This document shows, piece by piece, positions 50,864-59,530 of a stretch of DNA of 64,000 nt; the stretch's first letter is position 1; each line of letters begins with the position of its first letter. A program made the position numbers and the translations under genes. The notes under the pieces were generated by a model that saw only the letters and a program-made list of their open reading frames with translations, was not told where the DNA came from and searched no databases. Source of the DNA: Holophagales bacterium (GTDB lineage: Bacteria > Acidobacteriota > Thermoanaerobaculia > Multivoradales > JAGPDF01); assembly GCA_016699405.1 (NCBI GenBank), contig CP064972.1:4991501-5055500 (forward strand), in the 5' to 3' direction.

Positions 50864-52065
50864 ACGTCTCGCTTCGCCCGCGAGGCGCGATCCACCGCCT
50901 CACGCCACGCCGCGTCGACCTGCGCCGGCGAGTGCCGCTGGAGAAGCCGAGCGCGACCGGCCGCCACCTGCCGCTCGCGTCCGCCGGCGTCGTCGAGCAG
51001 TTGCCCCACGGCGGCCACCCAGTCCGCCGGAGCGTCGGCGACGCGGACGGCGCCCCCGAGCGTCGCTGCCTCGCCCTCGGCGGCCAGACCGGCGACGGCC
51101 CCGGGTGAGACCACCACCGGCACCCCGGCCGCCCAGGCCTCGAGCACCTTCACCGGGACCCCCGAGCCGCCGCGCAGCGGCGCCAATGCGACAGAAGCTC
51201 CGGCCAGCAGCTCGACGAGCGAAGGCGGCGAAGCAACCAGCGTCGCTCCGGCGCGAGCGGCAGCGGCCCGCAGCTCGCGGCCGGGGCGATCGCCGGCGAC
51301 GAGGAGCTCGAGCTCCGGGCGAGCGGCGCGCAAGGCCGGCCAGATTTCGGCAAACAGCCAGCGTGCCGCGTCGCGATTGGGAAAGTAGCCGAGGTTGCCG
51401 GTGAAGAGGAGGCGCGGCCGGCCGGAGGGCGAGGGGGCGACCGCGCGCCCGGCCTGCGGCACCGCCAGCGGCAGGACACCGAGCCGCGCGGCGAGCTCGG
51501 GGCGGCGCAAGAGGATCGCCGCCCGGTCCCGATCGCTCACCACGACACTGTGAGCGGCTCGCGCCACGAGGCGGTCTTCACTCGCCGCGAGGCGCTTCGC
51601 CTCCGCGCGCCAGAGCGGCCGCAACCAGGCGCGATCGCGGCTCGCCCGAGACGCGAGATTGAGCCCCAGGCTGTCGATCAGGTCGACGAGCAGCGGCGTC
51701 TCCGCCACGCAGTCGGCGTAGCGCTCGAGCCGCGAGAGCTGGAGGATCACCAGATCGGCGCGGCGGGCGAGCGGCGGCAGACGCCGGGCGAGGTCGCTCG
51801 AGGCGAACAGCGCCTGCTGCAGCGGCGCTCCGCGAAGGCCGTTGACGACGCACGCCACGAGCCGCCGCGGCCAGGACGAGAGGCGGTAGCTCTCGGACGC
51901 GGCGACGCCTCGCGGATGCAGGTCCGCGTCCGCGCCGCGCGCTCGCGGCGCCAGGAGCGTCACCTCGTGATCTCCGGCGAGCGCGGCGAGCGCCTGGCCG
52001 GCGCGGATCTGATCACCGCGACGCGGCGGCCACGGGGGACGGCCGACGACGAGGAGGATCTTCAT
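50836..52065 (-). CDS. GT4-like glycosyltransferase
   Basis: This 409-residue GT-B protein starts with ILLVVGRPPWPPRRGDQIRA, has LLFTGNLGYFPNRDAARWL opening the second domain, and LRGGSGVPVKVLEAWAAGVPVV at the donor site. The N-terminus and FTGNLxYxPN resemble sugar transferases of exopolysaccharide systems linked to exosortase (Stp1-like). No exosortase is visible here. It is coupled to the following gene by ATGA overlap at 52062-52065. Its 3' end overlaps the histidine kinase on the other strand. Confidence 0.8.
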   Translation of the reverse strand: MKILLVVGRPPWPPRRGDQIRAGQALAALAGDHEVTLLAPRARGADADLHPRGVAASESYRLSSWPRRLVACVVNGLRGAPLQQALFASSDLARRLPPLARRADLVILQLSRLERYADCVAETPLLVDLIDSLGLNLASRASRDRAWLRPLWRAEAKRLAASEDRLVARAAHSVVVSDRDRAAILLRRPELAARLGVLPLAVPQAGRAVAPSPSGRPRLLFTGNLGYFPNRDAARWLFAEIWPALRAARPELELLVAGDRPGRELRAAAARAGATLVASPPSLVELLAGASVALAPLRGGSGVPVKVLEAWAAGVPVVVSPGAVAGLAAEGEAATLGGAVRVADAPADWVAAVGQLLDDAGGRERQVAAGRARLLQRHSPAQVDAAWREAVDRASRAKRDVQAEFGSVK

Positions 52066-53327
52066 CGCGCCGCTCCCGGCCGGTCGACGAACCCCTCGAC
52101 CAGCCCGCGGAGCGCCGCCGCCATGGCGCTCGGATCGTGATCGCTGCCCAACTGCTTCCGCCCCCCGGCGATCAGCCGCCCAGCGAGCTCCGGCGCTTCG
52201 CGGAGCCGACGGATCGCCTCGGCAAAGCCGTCGGCGTCAGCAGCGAGGAGCCAGTCCCGACCGTCGACTCCGGCGAGGCCTCGCACCGCCGCGGCGGTGC
52301 CGACGACCGCGACGCCCCGCGCCCAGGCTTCGAGGAGTCGAATCCGCACCCCCGAGCCGGAGCGCAGGGGCAACACCAGCACCGCGCCGGCAGCGAACGC
52401 CTCGGCGCTCTCCCGGGGCGCGGGATGGTCGACGACCCCCTCGCCGGCGGCTTCGTTCCGAGCGTCGGCGGCGAAGCGATGAAGGACGGCCGCGGGCGAG
52501 AGCGCCCGGATGCGCGGCCAGACCTCGGTGAGGAACCAGCGTTCCGCCTCGCGATTCGGCCCCCACCCGGCGCTGCCGAAGAGCACGATCGGCGGCGAGC
52601 CGGCGAGAGCTTCGCCGGCGGGAAGGGTCGCGGGAAACGCCGGCCGCAGGACGTGCACCCGCGGCGTTTCCACACGCGCGGAATCGGAGATCCCCGGTGC
52701 ACCGCCGCCGAGCAGGGCGGCGAGACCGGCGGCATCTTCCGGGGAGAGCGCCAGCGTCGCGCGGCTGCCGCGCACCGCCGCCGCCTCGAAGCGCGCCAAG
52801 CGTCGAGCCTCGCGACGGAACAGCGCCGCGCGCCACCCGCTCTCGCTCGCCGCCCGCGCGGCCCAGAGCTCGCTCTCGACGTTCTCGGCGCGCAACAGGA
52901 GGGGTACCGGCGCTGCGCTCGTGCCGGCCGGAGCAAGGCGCCGGCGCACGGCGGTCGCCGCCGCGATCCAGGCCTGCAACGGCTGCGCCACCACGGCGTC
53001 CGGCGCTTCGCCGACGACGATTCTCGCCGCCTCCAACCGGACCGCCGCATGGGTGTGGCGCACCACGCTGGTCGGCAGGCCGCGTCCCGCGGCGAGCGCG
53101 AGGGCGACCGGCCACGGACGTGGGCCGACCGGCAACAGAACCGGGCGGCAGATCGGCGAGAGCCGGCGGCGCGCCTCGGCCCGGCGCGCGTCCGGCCCCG
53201 GACAGGGGGCGACGAGGGTGAGCGCCACACCGGCCGCGGCGAGCGCCTCGAGCTCGGAAAGCAACAGCCGCCGACCGCCGTCGATCGGCGGCCAGGGGCA
53301 CTTGGTGGCGATCCAGAGAAGGCGCAT
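52062..53327 (-). CDS. GT4-like glycosyltransferase
   Basis: This 421-residue protein has the same plan as its neighbour: LLWIATKCPWPPIDGGRRLLL at the N-terminus, VLFGSAGWGPNREAERWFLTE at the second domain, and LRSGSGVRIRLLEAWARGVAVV at the donor site. The two genes are paralogous and translationally coupled. They lie far from the main locus, so they may add sugars to a different glycan or lipid. The ATG at 53327 is 36 bases from the ribBA stop with no clear terminator. Confidence 0.8.
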   Translation of the reverse strand: MRLLWIATKCPWPPIDGGRRLLLSELEALAAAGVALTLVAPCPGPDARRAEARRRLSPICRPVLLPVGPRPWPVALALAAGRGLPTSVVRHTHAAVRLEAARIVVGEAPDAVVAQPLQAWIAAATAVRRRLAPAGTSAAPVPLLLRAENVESELWAARAASESGWRAALFRREARRLARFEAAAVRGSRATLALSPEDAAGLAALLGGGAPGISDSARVETPRVHVLRPAFPATLPAGEALAGSPPIVLFGSAGWGPNREAERWFLTEVWPRIRALSPAAVLHRFAADARNEAAGEGVVDHPAPRESAEAFAAGAVLVLPLRSGSGVRIRLLEAWARGVAVVGTAAAVRGLAGVDGRDWLLAADADGFAEAIRRLREAPELAGRLIAGGRKQLGSDHDPSAMAAALRGLVEGFVDRPGAAR

Positions 53328-53363
53328 GCGCGGGCGGGACCCGGAACGGACGGCGCGCCGCCC

Positions 53364-54578
53364 TCAGACGAGGTTCAGGAGGTGCCCGAGCTTCTCGCGC
53401 TTGGCGCGCAGGTAGCGTCGCGACTCGTCCGTCGGCGCGATCTCCAGCGGCAACCGCTCGACGATCTCGAGGCCATAGCCGGCGAGGCCGACGTACTTGG
53501 CCGGGTTGTTCGTCATCAGCCGCATGCGGCGGACGCCGAGGTCGCGGAGGATCTGCGCTCCGACGCCGTAGTCGCGCAGGTCCGGACGGAACCCGAGCCG
53601 CGCGTTGGCCTCGACGGTGTCGTGTCCGGCCTCCTGCAGCTCATAGGCGCGCAGCTTGTTCACCAGGCCGATGCCTCGCCCCTCTTGCAGGAGGTAGAGC
53701 ACCACCCCCGCACCGGCCTCGGCGATCCGGTCGAGCGCCAGGTGAAGCTGCAGCCCGCAGTCGCACCGCCCCGAGCCGAAGACGTCGCCGGTCAGGCACT
53801 GGGAGTGGACGCGCACCAGGATCGCTTCGTCCGGTCGCACCTCGCCGAGCACCAGGGCGACGTGCTCCTCCCCCGTCACGTCCGAGCGGTAGGCGTGAAG
53901 GCGCATCTCGCCCCACGGCGTCGGCAGACGCGGCGCGGCGATCCGGCTGACGATCGTCTCGTGTCGCAGTCGATAACCGATCAGGTCGGCGACGGTGATC
54001 ACCGGGAGGCCGTGACGGGCGGCGAACGGCGCGAGGTCTCCGACGCGCGCCATCGTCCCGTCCTCCTTCATCACCTCGCAGATCACCGCCGCCGGAACGA
54101 GCCCCGCGAGACGTGCGAGGTCGACCGACGCTTCGGTCTGTCCGGTGCGCTTGAGCACGCCGCCGCGACGAGCGCGCAGCGGGAACATGTGGCCCGGCCG
54201 CAACAGATCCTCCGGCCGGGTCGCCGGATCGATCGCCGTCCGCACGGTCGCGGCGCGGTCGGCGGCGGAGATCCCGGTGGTCGTCTTGCCACGCGCCTCG
54301 ATCGACACGGTGAAGGCGGTGCCGTAGGACGAGGTGTTGTCGGCCACCATCGGGGGCAGGCCGAGCTCGTCGCAGCGCTCCTCGGTCAGTGCCAGACAAA
54401 CCAGACCGCGCCCCTGCGAGGCCATGAAGGCGATCGCCTCCGCGGTGACCTTCTCGGCGGCGATTGCCAGGTCGCCTTCGTTCTCGCGGTCCTCGTCGTC
54501 GACGATGATCACCATCCTCCCGGCCTGGAAGGCGGCGATGGCGTCCTCGATCGGCGAGAAGGGGCTCGGCTGGCTCAT
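53364..54578 (-). CDS. ribBA: Bifunctional 3,4-dihydroxy-2-butanone-4-phosphate synthase / GTP cyclohydrolase II
   Basis: This 404-residue protein has an N-terminal RibB domain (VDDEDRENEGD, VADNTSSYGTAFTVSIEA, HMFPLRARRGGV) and a C-terminal RibA domain (HSQCLTGDVFGSGRCDCGLQLHLAL with three zinc cysteines, LQEGRGIGL, TNNPAKY). It makes both precursors of lumazine for riboflavin synthesis. The RibB segment reads GQTEAS where many relatives have GHTEA. ATG at 54578 starts MSQPSPFSPIEDAI; the frame to 56468 is a shadow of the divergent ABC gene. I looked for an FMN riboswitch upstream and did not see one. Confidence 0.95.
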   Translation of the reverse strand: MSQPSPFSPIEDAIAAFQAGRMVIIVDDEDRENEGDLAIAAEKVTAEAIAFMASQGRGLVCLALTEERCDELGLPPMVADNTSSYGTAFTVSIEARGKTTTGISAADRAATVRTAIDPATRPEDLLRPGHMFPLRARRGGVLKRTGQTEASVDLARLAGLVPAAVICEVMKEDGTMARVGDLAPFAARHGLPVITVADLIGYRLRHETIVSRIAAPRLPTPWGEMRLHAYRSDVTGEEHVALVLGEVRPDEAILVRVHSQCLTGDVFGSGRCDCGLQLHLALDRIAEAGAGVVLYLLQEGRGIGLVNKLRAYELQEAGHDTVEANARLGFRPDLRDYGVGAQILRDLGVRRMRLMTNNPAKYVGLAGYGLEIVERLPLEIAPTDESRRYLRAKREKLGHLLNLV

Positions 54579-54637
54579 CGGGGTCTCGGGTCGAGGCGGC
54601 GCCCTCACGGGCGTTGCGGCGTCCAGGCATCCTACTC

Positions 54638-54656
54638 GCCGCCCGGAAAGGGCGGC
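54638..54656. repeat. Inverted repeat in the ribBA/ABC divergent region
   Basis: GCCGCCC (54638-54644) and GGGCGGC (54650-54656) flank GGAAA, between the two divergent starts. It may be an operator or a leader hairpin. No T-run is present. Confidence 0.4.
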
Positions 54657-54755
54657 AAGGAAGGTCCGGTGACATTTCCCCGCTCCGCCGTTACCGCCGG
54701 GCGACTGACGAGGCGACCGCCGGCGCGGTAGCCTGCACCCTTCCGAGAGACGCCG

Positions 54756-56603
54756 ATGTCGATCCGCCTCGAAGGCCTGACCAAGCTCTACGACTCCCAC
54801 CCGGTGGTGGCCGACTTCTCGCTCGAGGTCGCCCCGGGGGAGATGTGCGTGCTGCTCGGCCCCTCGGGCAGCGGCAAGAGCACCGTGCTGCGGATCATCG
54901 CCGGGCTGCTTGCCGCCGACGCCGGCCGCGTCGTGTTGCACGGCCGCGACGTCACGGGCCTGCCGCCGCAGGCCCGCGGCGCCGGCTTCGTCTTCCAGAA
55001 CTACGCCCTCTTCCGCAGCATGACCGTGGCCGAGAACGTCGAGTTCGCCCTCTCGGTGCGCCGGGTGCCGAAGCCGGAGCGCCGCGCCCGGGTCGCCGAG
55101 CTGCTCGAGCTCGTCGGCCTCGGCGGGCTCGGACGACGTCTGCCGCGCCAGCTCTCCGGCGGCCAGCAGCAGCGCGTCGCCCTCGCCCGCGCTCTCGCTC
55201 ACCGGCCGGAGGTCCTGCTGCTCGACGAGCCGTTCGGCGCGCTCGACGCGCGCATCCGCCTCGAGCTGCGGCGAAGCCTGCGCGAGATCCAGCGCGAGCT
55301 CGGCATCGCCACGCTCTTCGTCACCCACGACCAGGAGGAGGCGTTCGAGCTTGGCGACCGCATCGCGGTGATGGCGCTCGGCCGACTCGTCGAGATCGGC
55401 CCACCGCGCGAGCTCTATCGCCGGCCACAGACCGAGTTCGTCGCCACATTCCTCGGCAGCGCCAACCTGCTGGTCGGCGAGGCGACGACCTCCGGCGTCC
55501 GCATCGGCCCGGTCGAGTTCCCCCTCGCCACGCGCGCCGGCGACGAACCGGCCCGGCGGCGCGTCCAGGTGCTCTTCCGTCCCGAGGACGTCGCGCTCTT
55601 CGGCGAGTCCGAGGAATGCCCCCACCCGAGTCTCGGGGTCGGCACGGTCGAGAGCTGCGCCTTCGCCGGGGCGCTCGAGCACCTTCGCTTCAACCTCCCT
55701 CCCTTTCGCGGGGTGCGCGCGATCGCCCCACCGGTGCCGTTCGGCGCCGGCACCTTCGCCGTCGATGCCAGCCGCCCGCCTCACGAGTCGCGCCGCCTGC
55801 CGCTCGCCCCCGGCGACCGGGCGCGCGTCGCCGTGCGGCGCCTGCATGCCCTCGTCCACCCCGGTCTGCATTTCGTCGCGCTCGCCGAGCCCTCGACCGA
55901 GGGACGCTCCGCTCTCGCCCTTGCCGGCGAGCTGGCGCGACGGGCCCACGCCCGCCTGACCCTGGTCCTTGCCGGCCTGGCCGAGGCCAAGGCACGCGAG
56001 ATTCTCGGCGGCAGTCCGACTCCGATCACCGTGCGACGCGCCCCGACGCCCTCCGGCGTCGGCGCCTACGAGGCGGCCGCGCTCGGCGATCCCGACCTGG
56101 TCATCGCCGGCGCGCCGGCCGGCAGTGGGGTGGCGCTCGCCGAAGGGCTGCTGGCGGCCGGCGACCATCACCTGCTGCTCGTGCGTGGCGAACCGGTCGT
56201 GCCGACGCGGGTGCTGGTCAGCGCCACCGTCGGCGAACCGGGCAAGGAAGACGTCGCCTTCACCGGCCGACTGGTCCGTCACTTCGGCGCCCGGGTCACC
56301 GTGCTCACCGTCCTCGAAGCCGCGAGCGCCGCGACCGAGCGCGCCCAGGCCCAGCGTTTCCTCGAGGCGAGCGCCCGCACGCTCGAGCCCCTGGGCGTCG
56401 CCACCGAGACCCGACTCGGTCTCGGCGAGCTCGAAGAGCAGGTGCTCGCCGCGATCGGCGAGGGGCACGATCTGGCGGTGCTCGGCGCTCCGCTCCCGGC
56501 CGTCGGCGGCGAGGTCCGCCTCGACGGCATCGTCCGCCGCCTGCTCTCGCGCACCGGAACGCTGCCACTCCTCGTCGTGCGCAGCCTCGAGGAGCGCGAG
56601 TGA
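54756..56603 (+). CDS. Sulfate/molybdate-type ABC transporter ATPase with C-terminal USP-like domains
   Basis: This 615-residue protein has the ATPase domain in residues 1-235: Walker A GPSGSGKST (35-43), the Q-loop QNYALF, signature LSGGQQQR (133-140), Walker B VLLLDEPFG and the switch His in VTHDQEEA. A TOBE/CysA-like regulatory region follows to about 365. CysA proteins end here, but about 250 more residues form two universal-stress-protein-like units (about 370-478 and 482-610; FVALAEPST, VLVSATVGEPG, LAVLGAPL, LPLLVVRS). It would power the permeases encoded downstream. The ATG at 54756 opens the operon and its TGA overlaps the next ATG. Confidence 0.85.
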   Translation: MSIRLEGLTKLYDSHPVVADFSLEVAPGEMCVLLGPSGSGKSTVLRIIAGLLAADAGRVVLHGRDVTGLPPQARGAGFVFQNYALFRSMTVAENVEFALSVRRVPKPERRARVAELLELVGLGGLGRRLPRQLSGGQQQRVALARALAHRPEVLLLDEPFGALDARIRLELRRSLREIQRELGIATLFVTHDQEEAFELGDRIAVMALGRLVEIGPPRELYRRPQTEFVATFLGSANLLVGEATTSGVRIGPVEFPLATRAGDEPARRRVQVLFRPEDVALFGESEECPHPSLGVGTVESCAFAGALEHLRFNLPPFRGVRAIAPPVPFGAGTFAVDASRPPHESRRLPLAPGDRARVAVRRLHALVHPGLHFVALAEPSTEGRSALALAGELARRAHARLTLVLAGLAEAKAREILGGSPTPITVRRAPTPSGVGAYEAAALGDPDLVIAGAPAGSGVALAEGLLAAGDHHLLLVRGEPVVPTRVLVSATVGEPGKEDVAFTGRLVRHFGARVTVLTVLEAASAATERAQAQRFLEASARTLEPLGVATETRLGLGELEEQVLAAIGEGHDLAVLGAPLPAVGGEVRLDGIVRRLLSRTGTLPLLVVRSLEERE

Positions 56604-56881
56604 TGACCGCGCCGGCGCTGCCGCCGACGGCTGCGGCGCGCGAGCTCGTCGCCGCGCTCGCGCCGCAGCTCGCCCGCGCCCTCGCCGAGCTGCGCTTCGG
56701 CGCCGTCGAGCTCGTGGTGCACGATGGCCGCGTCGTGCAGATCGAACGCCGCGAACGCTTGCGCCTCACCGCCGACCCGGAACCGGGAGAGGCGAGCCGC
56801 ATCGTCCCATCCGCCCCCGACCGCCCGCGACCGGACCGCCGGAGCCTGCGCCGAGAAACCTCCACCGGAGACTCCGCATGA
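56603..56881 (+). CDS. YezD-like (DUF2292) small protein
   Basis: This 92-residue protein contains LAELRFGAVELVVHDGRVVQIERRERLRL, which matches the short conserved core of the YezD/DUF2292 family (LRYGSVxIxVxDGxVVQIE). Its function is unknown, but members recur next to sulfate transport and assimilation genes, as here. The C-terminal 30 residues are Arg/Pro-rich and probably disordered. The ATG shares one base with the ATPase stop, and the stop overlaps the porin start (ATGA). Confidence 0.75.
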   Translation: MTAPALPPTAAARELVAALAPQLARALAELRFGAVELVVHDGRVVQIERRERLRLTADPEPGEASRIVPSAPDRPRPDRRSLRRETSTGDSA

Positions 56882-58272
56882 TCCGCCGTTCCCGTGCCGC
56901 GACGACCGCCGTCGCGCTCCTCCTGACCACCGCGTTCACTCGAGAGGCCGGCGCGCAGACTCCGCCCGCCGCCGCCACGCCGGCCCCACCGACCACCGAA
57001 GAGCTCGAGCAGCGGATCCGCATCCTCGAGCGCAAGCTCGAGCTCGCCGACGAAGCCGCAGCCGAGAAGGCCAAGACCACCCCCACGTCGCTCGTCGGCG
57101 CCGACGGCTTCGGCTGGAAGTCTGCCGACGGTGCCTTCCAGCTCAAGCTGCGCGGCCTGCTGCAGACCGACGGCCGCTTCTACGTCGGCGACGACCGCAA
57201 GCCGGTGAGCGACACGCTGCTCGTCCGCCGCGCCCGGCCGATCGTCGAAGCGGTGTTCTTCAAGGACTTCGAGCTGCGGCTGATGCCCGATTTCGGCGAC
57301 GGCAAGAGCCAGCTGCTCGACGCCTCGCTCGACTGGCGGGTGAGCCCGTGGCTGACGCTGCGAGCCGGCAAGTTCAAGGTGCCGATCGGTCTCGAGGCGC
57401 TCGCCGCCGACGCCCATCTGCCGTTCGTCGAACGGGGCGCCGCCTCGGCCGTCGCCCCGGTGCGCGACGTCGGGGTGCAGGCGAGCGGCGAGCCGCGAGG
57501 CGGTCGCTTCTCCTGGACCGTCGGCGCCTTCAACGGCCAGGCCGACGGCGTCACCGGCGATGGTGACAGCGACGACGACAAGGAGATCGCGGGCCGCCTC
57601 CTCTTCCGTCCGTTCCGCCGGCCGGGAGCCGAGCCGGCGGTGATCGACCTGACGCTCGGTATCGCGTTCTCCGCCGGCAAGGCCTCTGGCACGACCGCGG
57701 CGACCGGCCTGCCGTCGTACCGCACCGCCGGCAACCAGACCTTCTTCTCCTTCCGCAGCGACTCGACGGCTGCCGGCACGGCGATCGCCGACGGCACGCG
57801 GCGGCGGATCGCCCCTCAGGCCTCGCTCTACGTCGGCCCGCTCGGCCTCACCGCCGAGTGGACCCGCTCGGAGCAGGAGACGGCGCGCGGCACGACGCGA
57901 GCGACGCTCGCCAACGACGGTTGGCAGGTGGCGCTCGCCTGGGTCGCGACCGGAGAACGGATGTCGGAGCGCGGCGTGGCACCGCGTCGTCCGTTCGCCC
58001 TGGGCAAGGGGCATGGAGCGCTCGCCCTGGCGGCACGAGCCGGCGTGCTCACCGTCGACGCCGGCGCCTTCCCGCTCTTCGCCGACCCGACCCGCTCGGC
58101 TCGCCGCGCCATGAACCTCGGCGCCAGCGCCAACTGGATCCTCAACCGCAATGCCAAGCTCGTTCTCGACTACGAGCGCACCGCCTTCGACGGCGGCGAC
58201 AAGCTCGGCACGACCGCCGTGGATCGCGAAACCGAGCAGGTGCTGCTTGGGCGCATTCAGCTCACCTTCTGA
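56878..58272 (+). CDS. Phosphate-selective porin O/P-like outer-membrane protein
   Basis: This 464-residue protein has a signal peptide (ATTAVALLLTTAFTREAGAQ) and a short coiled-coil segment (TEELEQRIRILERKLELADEAAAEKA). A barrel domain follows (FQLKLRGLLQTDGRFYVGD, LRAGKFKVPIGLEALAAD, FSWTVGAFNGQ), ending in ...GRIQLTF with the terminal Phe. This is the OprP/OprO layout, an anion-selective porin. Within this operon it may pass sulfate or another oxyanion across the outer membrane. The start overlaps the preceding small gene, and the binding-protein gene follows after 19 bases. Confidence 0.85.
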   Translation: MIRRSRAATTAVALLLTTAFTREAGAQTPPAAATPAPPTTEELEQRIRILERKLELADEAAAEKAKTTPTSLVGADGFGWKSADGAFQLKLRGLLQTDGRFYVGDDRKPVSDTLLVRRARPIVEAVFFKDFELRLMPDFGDGKSQLLDASLDWRVSPWLTLRAGKFKVPIGLEALAADAHLPFVERGAASAVAPVRDVGVQASGEPRGGRFSWTVGAFNGQADGVTGDGDSDDDKEIAGRLLFRPFRRPGAEPAVIDLTLGIAFSAGKASGTTAATGLPSYRTAGNQTFFSFRSDSTAAGTAIADGTRRRIAPQASLYVGPLGLTAEWTRSEQETARGTTRATLANDGWQVALAWVATGERMSERGVAPRRPFALGKGHGALALAARAGVLTVDAGAFPLFADPTRSARRAMNLGASANWILNRNAKLVLDYERTAFDGGDKLGTTAVDRETEQVLLGRIQLTF

Positions 58273-58291
58273 CCGTTCGCGGAGCCCGGCC

Positions 58292-59296
58292 ATGAACCGC
58301 ATCCGATTCCATCTTCTCGTCGCCGCGCTGCTGACCTGGATGGTCGCCACCGCACCGGCCGTTGCCCAGGTGACGCTGCTCAACGTCTCCTACGATCCGA
58401 CCCGCGAGCTCTACCAGGAGGTCAACGCCGCCTTCGCCAAGCAGTGGCAGGCCAAGGGCGGCCCACGCCTCGAGATCCAGCAGTCGCACGGTGGCTCCGG
58501 CAAGCAGGCGCGCTCGGTGATCGACGGCCTCGACGCCGACGTCGTGACGCTCGCGCTCGCCTACGACATCGACGCGATCGCCGCCGCCGGCCTGCTGCCG
58601 CGCACCTGGCAGAGCCGGCTGCCGGACAACAGCTGCCCCTACACCTCGACGATCGTCTTCCTGGTGCGCAAGGGGAACCCAAAGAAGATCCTCGACTGGA
58701 ACGACCTCGCGCGACCGGGCGTCGCCGTCGTCACTCCGAACCCGAAGACCTCCGGGGGTGCGCGCTGGAACGTGCTCGCCGCCTGGGGCTACGCGGTGCG
58801 CAAGACCGGCAGCGAGGAGCAGGCGCGCGCGCTCCTGCGTGGCATCTTCCGCAACGTGCCGATCCTCGACACCGGAGCGCGGGGTGCGACCGTGACCTTC
58901 GTCGAGCGCGGCATCGGCGACGTGCTCGTCGCCTGGGAGAACGAGGCGCTGCTCGCCACCCGCGAGCTCGGACCGGACAAGTTCGAGATCGTCGTGCCGT
59001 CGGTGTCGATTCTCGCCGAGCCGCCGGTCGCGGTCGTCGACCAGGTGGTCGACCGCAAGAAGAGCCGGGCGGCGGCGCAGGCCTATCTCGAGTTCCTCTA
59101 CTCGCCCGAAGGGCAGGAGCTCGCGGCCAAGCACTACTACCGGCCGCGCTCCGCCGCGGTCGCGGCCCGCTACGAGAAACAGTTCCCCAAGCTCGAGCTC
59201 TTCACCGTCGACGCGCAGTTCGGCGGTTGGGCCAAGGCGCAGAAGCGTTTCTTCGGCGACGGCGGCGAATTCGACCAGGCGATGGCGGCGAAGTGA
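58292..59296 (+). CDS. Sulfate-type ABC transporter substrate-binding protein
   Basis: This 334-residue protein has a signal peptide (LLVAALLTWMVATAPAVAQ) and LLNVSYDPTRELYQEVNAAFAKQW, the hallmark of Sbp/CysP-type sulfate-binding proteins. SHGGSGKQARSVIDGLDADVVTLAL, TPNPKTSGGARWN and VERGIGDVLVAWENEAL are also conserved in them. It captures sulfate or thiosulfate in the periplasm. ATG at 58292 has GGAG about 8 bases upstream. A hairpin-rich interval follows, which could raise the level of this protein relative to the permeases. Confidence 0.92.
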   Translation: MNRIRFHLLVAALLTWMVATAPAVAQVTLLNVSYDPTRELYQEVNAAFAKQWQAKGGPRLEIQQSHGGSGKQARSVIDGLDADVVTLALAYDIDAIAAAGLLPRTWQSRLPDNSCPYTSTIVFLVRKGNPKKILDWNDLARPGVAVVTPNPKTSGGARWNVLAAWGYAVRKTGSEEQARALLRGIFRNVPILDTGARGATVTFVERGIGDVLVAWENEALLATRELGPDKFEIVVPSVSILAEPPVAVVDQVVDRKKSRAAAQAYLEFLYSPEGQELAAKHYYRPRSAAVAARYEKQFPKLELFTVDAQFGGWAKAQKRFFGDGGEFDQAMAAK

Positions 59297-59396
59297 CGAA
59301 CCTGAGCGCGGCGCCGCTCGTCGTCCCGCGGGCGAGCGCGGGACCTGGGGGCAGGGGGGCAGGAGTTCCCCAGGTTCGCCGCGCCACCCCCTGCCC
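59297..59396 (+). promoter_or_regulatory. Mutually exclusive RNA stems after the binding-protein gene
   Basis: A hairpin GTCCCGCG/CGCGGGAC lies at 59323-59344. CGAACCTG (59297-59304) can pair with CAGGTTCG (59371-59378) around it. The same CAGGT instead pairs in ACCTGGGG/CCCCAGGT (59343-59350 with 59368-59375). GGGCAGGGGG (59349-59358) can pair with CCCCCTGCCC (59387-59396). These alternatives compete. Together they could form an attenuator or an mRNA-end protector. Confidence 0.5.
59340..59356 (+). repeat. 17-base dispersed repeat, copy 2
   Basis: GGGACCTGGGGGCAGGG is identical to copy 1 (29742-29758, minus strand). Here it forms part of the competing stems after the binding-protein gene. 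Confidence 0.5.
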
Positions 59397-59530
59397 GCGT
59401 CCCTCCCTCTCGTCCCGGACGCCGAGGGGCAGCCGACCCGGCCGTGCATGCGCCGGCGGTGCCTGCCTCTGTCCAAACCGGATCGCGACCACGACGAGGG
59501 GACGAATCCGCCTCGCCTGCGCGGACGGCA

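Noticed and set aside
54579..54755. FMN riboswitch upstream of ribBA
   Set aside because: Neither the AGGGTGAAATTCCC-like core nor the other conserved RFN segments were found on the minus strand.
54579..56468. Extension of ribBA upstream of 54578
   Set aside because: The frame is antisense to the ABC ATPase, and the added residues have no domain.
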